Assembly (NCBI GenBank): GCA_015063845.1
Contig: SVTJ01000002.1
Location: 124,001 to 188,000 of the forward strand
DNA from: Oscillospiraceae bacterium
GTDB taxonomy: Bacteria; Bacillota; Clostridia; Oscillospirales; CAG-272
Direction: 5' to 3'
DNA: 64,000 nt
Numbering within the stretch: the stretch's first letter is position 1; every line of letters begins with the position of its first letter. Positions 41,086 through 49,350 of the stretch are shown in pieces. The position numbers and the translations under genes were made by a program. The notes under the pieces are model-generated. The model did not search any database. It was not told the origin of the DNA and was given only the letters and a program-made list of their open reading frames with translations.

Positions 41086-42210
41086 ATGAAAAAATTGAGA
41101 GTTGCAATAATCGGAACGGGAATGATAGCAAACAGCGCGCATTTCCCCGCACTTAACATACTTCGCAAGGAAGGACTTGTAGAGGTAGTCGGTGTTGCCG
41201 ATATACGCGAGGAGGTAGCTGCCGAAACAGCTAAGAGACACGACGTTCCCAACTATTATAAAGATCCCCAGAAGATGCTTGACGAGCTCAAGCCCGACTT
41301 CGTGGCGGTTTGTACACCTAATATGTACCACAAGGAGTGGACTATAAAGGCACTTCAGGCAGGCGCGCACGTTGCTTGTGAGAAGCCTCTCGCGCTCACC
41401 GTTGCTGACGCGGAAGAGATGTGGCAGACCGCAAAGGATTGCGGAAAGATGCTCTTCCCCTGCCAGTGTATGCGTTGGAGAAACTATATGATGCAGTCCA
41501 AGGAGCTTGTTGATGCGGGTGAGCTTGGTGACGTTTATTTCTCCGATATTGAGTTCATCAGACGAATAGGCGTTCCCACGTGGGGATACTTCCATATGAA
41601 GGAGCATAACTACGGAGGTCCTTTCTGTGACCTTGGTGTTCACCTTATCGACTCGCTTCTTTGGGTCGTTGGCGACAAGAAGGTTGAGGCGGTATCGGGT
41701 AGCGCATATACCAAGATCGCAAATCAGGGCGAGGACATACTTCTCAGCATCGCCGAGAGCGGAGCTTACACAGGCGCATTTACTCCCAGAAAGTATGATT
41801 ACCGTGAGTTCAACGTTGAGGATTTCGCAACAGGCTTTATGCGTCTTGAGGGCGGCATGAGCGTAAACTTCCGTTTCTCCTGGGCGCTCAATCTTCCCAC
41901 TACTAACCTTGATATGGTCATCTGCGGTGATAAGAGCGGACTCCACGTAAACAAGGAAAGACTTTACAAGAATATCGGAAGATATCAGTCCGAGTGTGAC
42001 CTTAAGTGGTTTGATAACGGCGAGTACAAGGGCGTTGCGTTTGAGCAGCACAGATATATGTACAGAAACATTATCAACACTCTCGCAGGCGAAGAAGAGT
42101 ATCTCGTAAAGAAGCACCAGAACATCGAGGTCACCAAGGCTATCGAATGCTTCTATAAGTCCGCTGAACTCGGACGCGAGGTAAGAGCGGCTGACCTTAT
42201 AACTAAGTAA
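41086..42210 (+). CDS. Gfo/Idh/MocA dehydrogenase 3 (canonical Rossmann type)
   Basis: The start is the ATG at 41086, eight bases after GGAG; an ATG six bases earlier is too close to it. 374 residues. Rossmann loop GTGMIANSAHFP, motif ACEKPLALT with catalytic Lys, and GGPFCDLGVHLID with active-site Asp and His. It parallels dehydrogenase 1 and is followed by an atypical member, as dehydrogenase 1 is. Expected to catalyse NAD(P)-dependent oxidation of a secondary hydroxyl in a sugar-like substrate. Confidence 0.9.
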   Translation: MKKLRVAIIGTGMIANSAHFPALNILRKEGLVEVVGVADIREEVAAETAKRHDVPNYYKDPQKMLDELKPDFVAVCTPNMYHKEWTIKALQAGAHVACEKPLALTVADAEEMWQTAKDCGKMLFPCQCMRWRNYMMQSKELVDAGELGDVYFSDIEFIRRIGVPTWGYFHMKEHNYGGPFCDLGVHLIDSLLWVVGDKKVEAVSGSAYTKIANQGEDILLSIAESGAYTGAFTPRKYDYREFNVEDFATGFMRLEGGMSVNFRFSWALNLPTTNLDMVICGDKSGLHVNKERLYKNIGRYQSECDLKWFDNGEYKGVAFEQHRYMYRNIINTLAGEEEYLVKKHQNIEVTKAIECFYKSAELGREVRAADLITK

Positions 42211-42226
42211 GAAAGGCGATTTTATT

Positions 42227-43327
42227 ATGTTAAAGGCTGTTATTATCGGTTTTTCACATATGCATGTCAACGAGATAGCTCTGTATCTCTCGGAGTGCAA
42301 GGACTTCCAGCTTTCGGCTATTGCCGACGTAAAGAGTGACGTAGAGCCTATTCCCGCTCTCAGATATACTCCGGCGTGGAATCTCGCAAACGTAAGAGAT
42401 AACTATTGCGAGTGTGTATATGAGGATTACTGCAAAATGCTTGACGAGGTGCGCCCCGATTACGCGTTTATTCTCACAGAGAACGCGCAAAAGCCCGATG
42501 TGGTGGAGGAGTGTGCAAAGAGAGGCGTTAACGTGTGTATAGAGAAGCCTATGGCTGTAAGCCTTGATGAGGCTAAAAGAATAGAGGCAAGCGTTAAGAA
42601 GTACGGAATCAAGGCAGTCGTTAACTGGCCGGTTGCGTGGAGAGAGTATCTTCATAAGCTTAAGGCTGTGCTTGATAGCGGTATTATAGGTACGCCCATA
42701 AAGATGAGATATATCAACGGTCATACAGGCCCTCTCGGTAAGGGCGCAAAGCACCGCGGAGTGTCTGCCAACGCCGAGGAGATGACCGATGAGCAAAGAT
42801 CAAAAACGTGGTGGCACAGCGCTGCACACGGCGGCGGAGTTTTTCTTGATATCTGTTGCTATGGCTGCTATTTTACCAGATGGCTGATGGGAGACGGAGA
42901 AAAAAGTGTTGTTTCTTACGGAGCTGAGCTGAATACTCCCTTTGGCGATACAGCGGACAATTTTGCGGCTATCGTTAAATATGACGGAAAGATGTCCGTG
43001 CTTGAAGGCACTTGGACCACTCCGAGAGTTGTTATCCCTTCGGGTCCTGAGGTACTTTGCACTGAGGGAGTCGTGGTGTGCACGGGAGGTGCTGAGAACG
43101 CTCCTGACGTAAAGGCTTACGACATATACGGAAACGAGCTTGAAGTTCCCGAGATAAAGCTCGGAGATGATTTCAAGAATATGCCCTGTCATCTTGCTCT
43201 GTCGGGAGATAATATCTTCCCGATGCTTACTCTTGATGAGAACGTACATTTGATGGCAATACTTGATGCTGCTATGCGTAGCTCGGAGAGCGGAAAGGAA
43301 GAGAAGATAAGTGGCACTGATAACTGA
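42227..43327 (+). CDS. Gfo/Idh/MocA dehydrogenase 4 (atypical HMHVN motif)
   Basis: 366 residues. The N-terminal loop is IGFSHMHVNEIA, lacking GxGxxG and matching the second dehydrogenase. CIEKPMAVS keeps the catalytic Lys, VVNWPVAWREY corresponds to SNWPIAWLKP of dehydrogenase 2, and GGGVFLDICCYGC replaces the usual DxGxH. It probably arose by duplication of the dehydrogenase pair. The frame overlaps the start of the activase gene by 17 bases, so the two are translated together. Confidence 0.85.
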   Translation: MLKAVIIGFSHMHVNEIALYLSECKDFQLSAIADVKSDVEPIPALRYTPAWNLANVRDNYCECVYEDYCKMLDEVRPDYAFILTENAQKPDVVEECAKRGVNVCIEKPMAVSLDEAKRIEASVKKYGIKAVVNWPVAWREYLHKLKAVLDSGIIGTPIKMRYINGHTGPLGKGAKHRGVSANAEEMTDEQRSKTWWHSAAHGGGVFLDICCYGCYFTRWLMGDGEKSVVSYGAELNTPFGDTADNFAAIVKYDGKMSVLEGTWTTPRVVIPSGPEVLCTEGVVVCTGGAENAPDVKAYDIYGNELEVPEIKLGDDFKNMPCHLALSGDNIFPMLTLDENVHLMAILDAAMRSSESGKEEKISGTDN

Positions 43328-44072
43328 TATCCGTCGAGCATCCTTTCACGACGGTGAGGGAATAAGAACCACCGTATTTTTCAAAGGCTGTCCTTTGAGG
43401 TGCGAGTGGTGTCATAATCCAGAGTGCATCTCATTTGAGCCGCAGATACTGAGCTATCCCGAGAGGTGCATAGGCTGTGGTATGTGTGACAAGGGGTGTT
43501 ATGCGGGCGCAAAGGTCAGGTGTGGCAGAGAGATGAGTCCTGAGGAGATAGTCTCGGAAATACTTCTTGACAAGCCTTATTACGGTAAAGACGGAGGAGT
43601 GACCTTTTCGGGAGGAGAGCCGATGGCTTGGAAAGAGGAGCTGTCGCGCCTTGTGGATATGTGCCGCGATGAGGGCATAGGATGTGCCGTTGAGACCTCG
43701 CTTATATACTACGATGAGGAGATATTCAGAAAACTCGATATGGTCATGGCAGACCTTAAGATATGGGATTCACAGACGCACAAAAGATATACAGGAGTCG
43801 GAAACGAAAGGATAATTGAGAATTTCAAGAGATTAGATAAGCTTGGGGTTCCTATCGTTGTGCGTACTCCCGTAATACCCGAGATAGAGCAGGGGATCGA
43901 TCATATATCCGAATTTGTAAAAGGGCTTGAAAACGTAAAAAAATATGAGCTTTTGCCCTATCATCCACTTGGGCAGACAAAGAGAACGGCTTTGGGCCTT
44001 GAGGCTGATAAATTTACCGTTCCCCAAAAAAATTACATGGAGGAGCTGAAAAAATATGTATTCATACGCTGA
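43311..44072 (+). CDS. Glycyl radical enzyme activating enzyme (radical SAM)
   Basis: 253 residues from a GTG start. The radical SAM motif CxxxCxxC is Cys27, Cys31 and Cys34 (GCPLRCEWCHNPE), and the PFL-activase start FHDGEGIRTTVFFKG is intact. An inserted ferredoxin-like motif follows, with Cys53, Cys56, Cys59 and Cys63 (CIGCGMCDKGC); many GRE activases have two such clusters, here only one is evident. VTFSGGEP is the SAM-binding GGE motif. It generates the glycyl radical on the GRE encoded next, and the two frames overlap by 17 bases. Confidence 0.93.
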   Translation: MALITDIRRASFHDGEGIRTTVFFKGCPLRCEWCHNPECISFEPQILSYPERCIGCGMCDKGCYAGAKVRCGREMSPEEIVSEILLDKPYYGKDGGVTFSGGEPMAWKEELSRLVDMCRDEGIGCAVETSLIYYDEEIFRKLDMVMADLKIWDSQTHKRYTGVGNERIIENFKRLDKLGVPIVVRTPVIPEIEQGIDHISEFVKGLENVKKYELLPYHPLGQTKRTALGLEADKFTVPQKNYMEELKKYVFIR

Positions 44073-46272
44073 CAGACTTGCGGCTATGAGGGAGACTAAA
44101 ATCAAGCATACTCTCCAAAAGCGCAAGCAGAACGGATATACCGATCTTGACGATTTCGGAACTGTACCGATATCCGAGGGATACCGAGTTGAACCGTGGT
44201 ACAACAGTGAAAACGGTAGCTTTTACGGACTTGACGGAATGAGCGAAAATTTCGTGAGAGTTATTGATGCGCATGTCCCATATGTGGATAAAAACGAGAT
44301 GCTCTGCGGCAGATGGCGCGATATGCTGGTAAATTACCGTGGAGATCTTCACTATATGCCCGATTGGCTTAAAGACAATCTCAAAAACCTTGAGTTTATA
44401 AAGAACGGCGCGACCAATCAGTGGAGTAAGCGTTGGGATGAACAGCGCTTTCCTTACGATCACCTGAAGCCATTGCAGTTAAAGTACAACATAACCACGG
44501 GTATTGACGCAGATGCGCATTTTGCCACTGACTACAGTATAGGATTTGAGCTTGGCTTTGGCGGTTTCCTTGAGAAAATAGAAAAATATCGCCACATAAA
44601 TCCCGACAAAAAGGATTTTTATGACGCGGAAGAAAAGTGCGTTAAGGCTATAATCAGATTTGTTGACAGACATATCGAGCACATTGACGCTCTGATAGCC
44701 GATGAGAGCGACGAGAGGGTAAGAGAAAATCTTATCGTTATGAGGGATACCTGTAAGGCGGTGAGATACGATGCGCCCAAGACCTTCCGACAGGTCTGCC
44801 AATGGACGGCGTTCTTCAACTGTGCCGCAAGAATATTTACAAGAGACGGAGCGGGATTTCAGCTTGACGGTCTGCTTTATCCCTATTATCTCAGAGACGT
44901 AGAGAGCGGAATACTTGACGACGAGACAGCCAAGTTCCTTATCGCGAACCTTCTTCTGATCGATCCTCACTACTATCAGCTCTCGGGAGTAGATGAAAAC
45001 GATAAGGATATGACCAATCATCTGTCGTATCTTGTGCTTGAGGCGGCGGATTCTATCAACATAGCTTGTAACCTTACGGTAAGGGTACATAAAAATTGCG
45101 ATAAAGAATTTGTAAAGAAAGCGGTCTATTACCTGCTCAAGAACAAAAACGGTTGGCCGCGCTTTTGTAACGACAAGACTCTTGCCGAGGGCTATATGAG
45201 AAATGGAGTTGACAAGAAGACCGCAAGGGAAAGAATAGCGGTAGGCTGCAACTGGATGTGTGTCCCGGGAAAAGAATTCCCTATGAACGATACGGTAAAG
45301 ATAAACGTAGCGAAGGTTTTTGAGGAGGCGCTGAAGGATCTGAGAGCAGAGAGCGACAAGAGCACGGAAAGGCTTTTCGAAATATACGAAAGCCATTTGA
45401 CACGTGCGATCGAGGTCACGGCGGAAGGAATAAATCTTCATATAGATCATATAGCAGACGTTACGCCCGAGCTTATTATGAATCTTATGATGCATAACAC
45501 CATTGAGCGGGGTGAAGATATATCCCGTTGCGCTGAGTTATATACTGTTGGTGTCGACGGAGCCGGTCTTGCGGTGGTAGCGGATTCCTTTGGTGCTCTG
45601 GAGGCAAGGATTGAGAAAGAAGGCCTTCTGAGCTGGGATGAAATGTATGAAGCGCTTGACAATGACTTTTCAGACGCGCGAATTCACGCTATTATGAAGA
45701 GTGCGCCTAAATACTGTCAAGGCAATACTGTTGCCGATGCTTGGGCAAGAAGGCTCACCGACAGTTGGGCAAAGCACGTTAAGGCACAGAAGATGCCCGA
45801 GGGCAGACAGCTCGTTCCGGGATGGTTCAGCTGGTCGAGAACTATTGAGTATGGCTCAAAGGTGGGTGCTACTCCTAATGGACGACGCGCAGGTGAGCCC
45901 ATATCCCACGGAGCAAATCCTAATGCGGGATTCAGAAGCGATGGAGCGGTAACGGCTCAGTCTACGGGAATCGCAGCGGTACAGTGCGGCTTTGGAAATA
46001 CAGCTCCTTTGCAGCTTGAATTTGACCCGCAGGTGGCACTTGACGACGATGGCGTCGAAAGGGTTATGAATATAATTCTCACTCATTTTGGCCTTGGAGG
46101 AACGCTTATAAATATCAACGTGCTTGATGGGGAGAAGCTCATGGAGGCAAACAAAGATCCAAATCTTCACCCTGATCTCGTTGTAAGAGTGACGGGCTTT
46201 ACCGCCTACTTTGCAAGTCTTTCTCCCAAGTTCAGACAGCTTGTGGTGGATAGATTCATAAACGGTATATAA
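44056..46272 (+). CDS. Glycyl radical enzyme of unassigned substrate class
   Basis: 738 residues: a PFL-like barrel (about 1-620) and a C-terminal glycyl radical domain with RVTGFTAYF, radical site Gly714. The thiyl Cys is most likely Cys398 in VGCNWMCVPG; Cys402 lies four residues on. In GRE dehydratases and lyases such as diol/glycerol dehydratase, CutC, HypD and IslA this loop reads G-C-x-E with a catalytic Glu; here Trp400 takes that place. It also lacks the Cys-Cys pair of pyruvate formate lyase. So the chemistry cannot be transferred from these families. It is the last gene of the dehydrogenase operon, followed at once by a terminator. Confidence 0.9.
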   Translation: MYSYADRLAAMRETKIKHTLQKRKQNGYTDLDDFGTVPISEGYRVEPWYNSENGSFYGLDGMSENFVRVIDAHVPYVDKNEMLCGRWRDMLVNYRGDLHYMPDWLKDNLKNLEFIKNGATNQWSKRWDEQRFPYDHLKPLQLKYNITTGIDADAHFATDYSIGFELGFGGFLEKIEKYRHINPDKKDFYDAEEKCVKAIIRFVDRHIEHIDALIADESDERVRENLIVMRDTCKAVRYDAPKTFRQVCQWTAFFNCAARIFTRDGAGFQLDGLLYPYYLRDVESGILDDETAKFLIANLLLIDPHYYQLSGVDENDKDMTNHLSYLVLEAADSINIACNLTVRVHKNCDKEFVKKAVYYLLKNKNGWPRFCNDKTLAEGYMRNGVDKKTARERIAVGCNWMCVPGKEFPMNDTVKINVAKVFEEALKDLRAESDKSTERLFEIYESHLTRAIEVTAEGINLHIDHIADVTPELIMNLMMHNTIERGEDISRCAELYTVGVDGAGLAVVADSFGALEARIEKEGLLSWDEMYEALDNDFSDARIHAIMKSAPKYCQGNTVADAWARRLTDSWAKHVKAQKMPEGRQLVPGWFSWSRTIEYGSKVGATPNGRRAGEPISHGANPNAGFRSDGAVTAQSTGIAAVQCGFGNTAPLQLEFDPQVALDDDGVERVMNIILTHFGLGGTLININVLDGEKLMEANKDPNLHPDLVVRVTGFTAYFASLSPKFRQLVVDRFINGI

Positions 46273-46277
46273 AAAAT

Positions 46278-46328
46278 TTGGACACATCACCGTGCAAAAA
46301 CACGTAAATGATGTGTCCAACTTTTTAT
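46278..46328. terminator. Interspersed hairpin terminator, copy 2
   Basis: TTGGACACATCA (46278-46289) pairs with TGATGTGTCCAA (46309-46320), then CTTTTTATT. Within the loop a smaller CGTG/CACG stem is possible. It ends the GRE operon six bases after its stop and, on the other strand, the isomerase operon. Confidence 0.88.
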
Positions 46329-46339
46329 TGTTTAATTTT

Positions 46340-46390
46340 GTAGGGGTCATTCACGAATGACCCGCGGGCGCTTCGTGAAGCGCCCCCTAC
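46340..46390. repeat. REP-like double palindrome, copy 2
   Basis: Identical to 36559-36609, inside the long duplicated block. Confidence 0.8.
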
Positions 46391-46398
46391 GAGCAATA

Positions 46399-47478
46399 TT
46401 ACTTAGATACCTCATCTAAATCAACAGGAGCACGAAGCCTATCGGACTTGAGCGCTGCCTCCATTATCTTCATTACTCTCATGACCTGAGCGTGAGTTAC
46501 GATCTGTTCAGCCTTGCCGTCGATAGCAAGGCAGAAGTTACGGTAAAAATCGTGAACGTCGACCTTGGGACAAGGGACTGTATATTCCCTCATACTCTCC
46601 TTGCTTCTCGGTGCCATAGTCTTTGTAAGACCTGCCGCGGTGACAACGGGAACAACGTCTCTGTCGTTCTCATCCTTGCAACATACCACACGTGCATCGC
46701 AATTCCAAGTCTCAACGAGCGCGCTTCCGTTGCTTCCGTTTACAAAATATCTCGGAAGCTTTATAAAGTGAGAGGTTCCGACCTCTATTCTCGCAACAAG
46801 TCCGCCTTCAAAATAAAGATCCAACTTAAAGCCGTCATCTACCTCATCGTTTGTAACATGCTCACAATGGCAATATAATCTCTCTATCTTTTTGTCGTAA
46901 ACGATACCGAGCATCTGGTCTATAAGATGAACACCCCAATCAAGCATCATTCCGCCACCGTGCTTTTTGTGACCTCTCCAGTCACCGGGTATTCCGTGAG
47001 AGCCAAGCACTCTCGACTCTATGTTGAACACCTCTCCGAGCTCTCCCGATGCATAAAGATCCTTGACCATAAGATAATCGCTATCCCAGCGTCTGTTCTG
47101 GTGGACAGTAAACAGCTTCCCAGTATCTGCCGACACCTCGTATATGGTCGCAAGCTCTTCGCTGCTCATACAAACGGGCTTCTCGCAGATAACGTTCTTG
47201 CCCGCTTTCATAGCGGCGAGCGCGATAGGCGCGTGGCTGTCGTTAGGCACTGCTATCGTTACTATATCTACGCTCTCGTCGGAGAGCACGTCCTCAAGCG
47301 AAGCATATGTGCTCACCCCCGTATAGCGTTCGTCCGTATTTATAATGTCATATTTGGCAGGATCTATGTCATAAATGCCCGTAAGCTTCGCAACGTCACT
47401 CTTAAGCAGGTGTCTTACGTGCCATCTTCCCATTCCGCCAAAGCCGATAACGGCAACTTTCTTCTTATTATCGGTCAT
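46399..47478 (-). CDS. Gfo/Idh/MocA family dehydrogenase, copy B
   Basis: The start is the ATG at 47478 after GAGGAGAGGG. 359 residues with the same motifs as copy A (GFGGMGRWH, CEKPVCMS, GGGMMLDWGVHLID). The two proteins are identical from about NTDERYTG (residue 43) to the end. Before that they differ in about a dozen residues, for example LLKSDVAKLTGIYDIDPAKYDI here against LLGSDVATLAG and DIDSSTYDV in copy A. It is the last gene of a minus-strand operon with another dehydrogenase and two isomerase/epimerases. Identity confined to the 3' part suggests gene conversion rather than a simple recent duplication. Confidence 0.9.
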   Translation of the reverse strand: MTDNKKKVAVIGFGGMGRWHVRHLLKSDVAKLTGIYDIDPAKYDIINTDERYTGVSTYASLEDVLSDESVDIVTIAVPNDSHAPIALAAMKAGKNVICEKPVCMSSEELATIYEVSADTGKLFTVHQNRRWDSDYLMVKDLYASGELGEVFNIESRVLGSHGIPGDWRGHKKHGGGMMLDWGVHLIDQMLGIVYDKKIERLYCHCEHVTNDEVDDGFKLDLYFEGGLVARIEVGTSHFIKLPRYFVNGSNGSALVETWNCDARVVCCKDENDRDVVPVVTAAGLTKTMAPRSKESMREYTVPCPKVDVHDFYRNFCLAIDGKAEQIVTHAQVMRVMKIMEAALKSDRLRAPVDLDEVSK

Positions 47479-47513
47479 AGCCCTCTCCTCGTTTTGATTT
47501 TTGATAATCAGTC

Positions 47514-48479
47514 TTATATCCAATATGCCTGTCCTGCGTCCTCTGTGATAAGAACATCCTTAAGGAAAGCTATTGCCTTTTCAAGCCCCTCTTTCTGGGA
47601 CATAAGAGCATCCTCATGCTCAATGGATATAACACCGTCATATCCCACGGTACGAAGTGTACTTATAATACGATTCCATTCAAGCTTATTGTGGCCGTAC
47701 CCAACCGTTCTAAACACCCAAGACCTTTCGTCTATACGGTCGTAAGACTTTGTATCAAGAACTCCGTTGACCTCAGTATTGCGCCTATCTATGAGAGTAT
47801 CTTTTGCGTGGAAATGATATATCGCACCCTTAAGCGCCTTGATAGCCGCACAAGGATCTATTCCTTGCCAATACAGGTGAGAAGGATCAAGGTTTGCTCC
47901 AATAATATCACCTACGGCATCGCGGAGCTTAAGCAAGGTTTCGGGATTATATACCACAAATGCGGGATGCATCTCAAAGGCTATCTTTTTAATTCCATGA
48001 GCCTTTGCGAATGCTGCCATTTCGATCCAATAAGGAATCACCTTTTCCTCCCACTGCCATTTAAGAATCGTGAGGTTATCATTGGGCCAAGGGCAGACCA
48101 CCCAGTTTGGATACATAGAGCTATCGCAATCTCCGGGACAGCCCGAAAAGCCTATAACGGTGTCAACGCCAAGCGCCTCCGCGGCAAGGATTGCGCCCCT
48201 AAATTCCCTATCAAATCTTGCGGCAATATCCTTCTGTGGATGAAGGGGGTTGCCATGGCAGGAAATGCCGGATATCTCCATATCGTATTTTTTGAGAAGC
48301 GCCTTGTAGTTGTCAACGCTCTCACTGCTCTCAAGGAGCTTTTGGGGATCAAGATGAAAATCACCGGGGTATCCTCCCGCTCCTATTTCAATTGAGTGAA
48401 CACCAAGAGAGTTTAGATACTTGAGAGCTGTTTCAAAGTCCATAGCCCTAAGAACGGGATTCATTACTCCAAGCTTCAT
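47514..48479 (-). CDS. Sugar phosphate isomerase/epimerase-like TIM-barrel protein 1
   Basis: The start is the ATG at 48479 with AAAGGAT upstream; a longer frame runs into the previous gene. 321 residues in the xylose-isomerase-like (AP_endonuc_2) fold. Expected metal ligands are visible at strand ends: Glu in AFEMHP, Asp/His in NLDPSHL, His in YHFHAKD and Glu in SIEHED. Such proteins isomerise or epimerise sugars and keto-sugars, and relatives in gut bacteria take part in inositol and 3-oxo-glycoside breakdown next to Gfo/Idh/MocA enzymes. It lies between another isomerase and dehydrogenase copy B. The exact reaction is unknown. Confidence 0.85.
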   Translation of the reverse strand: MKLGVMNPVLRAMDFETALKYLNSLGVHSIEIGAGGYPGDFHLDPQKLLESSESVDNYKALLKKYDMEISGISCHGNPLHPQKDIAARFDREFRGAILAAEALGVDTVIGFSGCPGDCDSSMYPNWVVCPWPNDNLTILKWQWEEKVIPYWIEMAAFAKAHGIKKIAFEMHPAFVVYNPETLLKLRDAVGDIIGANLDPSHLYWQGIDPCAAIKALKGAIYHFHAKDTLIDRRNTEVNGVLDTKSYDRIDERSWVFRTVGYGHNKLEWNRIISTLRTVGYDGVISIEHEDALMSQKEGLEKAIAFLKDVLITEDAGQAYWI

Positions 48480-48507
48480 TGTGTGAAAATCCTTTCGCTG
48501 TATATTT

Positions 48508-49335
48508 TTAAATGCCAAATGTGTCCTTGAGGTATTTGCGGCTTTGAATAGCCGCTTCGACAGAATTTTGATCGTGCGAAGAATCACGCTCGTATATAAC
48601 GTATTCTATGCCGATCTCTTCGGCCGCGGATAGTATACTTGCAATATCTTGTCTTCCTTGCCCAAGGACTGTATACTTAAATCCTCTGTTTATTTTCTTT
48701 TGTTTTCTGTCGGTTTCGGGGTCTTCATCTACCAGATCGTAAAGCGGACCGGGCGCAAGATTTACACAGTCAAAATCCTTTAAATGTATAAGGCTTACGT
48801 TTTCTTTTTGCTTCAGCATGTACGCTGCGGGATCAACACCGGCATAGTGCACCCAACAAGTATCGAGCTCTCCGCTGAATTTGCCGTCAGAGCAAGCATA
48901 TATTCTGTCAAGAACATATTCTCCGTTTACCGTCTGAAACTCAAAATCGTGGTTATGATATGCAAGCTTGATCCCACCCTCGGCAAGAATATCTGCTGCG
49001 GCCTTGAAATTCTCGATCAAGCTGTCGAAGCTGTTTGCTAACGCCCCTCTCGAGGCTGATGCCAAAACGCAAAACTTGGCTCCCAATGTGTTCAGTTCGT
49101 TAACGACCGCCTCGCCTTGGTTTAGTATCGTGCTGCATTTTATACTGGAGGAAATACATTCGAGCCCCAATTCATCAAGAATTGCGCGAATTTCCGTTAC
49201 ACTCTTATCGTGATATCCCGCAAACTCAACGTAATCGTATCCCGCCTCTTTAAGCGCTTTGAGAGTTCCGTAAAAATCATTTTCCATTTGATCTCTTACG
49301 GAATAAAGCTGTATACCAACCTTGAAATTTTTCAT
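48508..49335 (-). CDS. Sugar phosphate isomerase/epimerase-like TIM-barrel protein 2
   Basis: 275 residues. The opening VGIQLYSVRDQMEND and the segment LAYHNHDFEF are typical of this xylose-isomerase-like branch. Metal ligands are probably in YHNHDFEF, ELDTCWVHYAG and LIHLKDF, with YVIYERD at the end of the barrel. It is shorter than its downstream neighbour and only distantly similar to it, so the two should act on different intermediates. The ribosome site GAGGAAA precedes the ATG. It lies 15 bases after the dehydrogenase stop, clearly in the same operon. Confidence 0.86.
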   Translation of the reverse strand: MKNFKVGIQLYSVRDQMENDFYGTLKALKEAGYDYVEFAGYHDKSVTEIRAILDELGLECISSSIKCSTILNQGEAVVNELNTLGAKFCVLASASRGALANSFDSLIENFKAAADILAEGGIKLAYHNHDFEFQTVNGEYVLDRIYACSDGKFSGELDTCWVHYAGVDPAAYMLKQKENVSLIHLKDFDCVNLAPGPLYDLVDEDPETDRKQKKINRGFKYTVLGQGRQDIASILSAAEEIGIEYVIYERDSSHDQNSVEAAIQSRKYLKDTFGI

Positions 49336-49350
49336 TTTTTCCTCACTGAT

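Noticed and set aside
40942..42300. 452-codon minus-strand frame across dehydrogenases 3 and 4
   Set aside because: Antisense to conserved dehydrogenase motifs and with no recognisable domain or start signals.
43311..46272. Simple assignment of the GRE as pyruvate formate lyase, choline lyase or diol dehydratase
   Set aside because: The active-site loop has neither Cys-Cys nor Cys-x-Glu, and the neighbours (no BMC, no alcohol/aldehyde dehydrogenases) do not fit these pathways.
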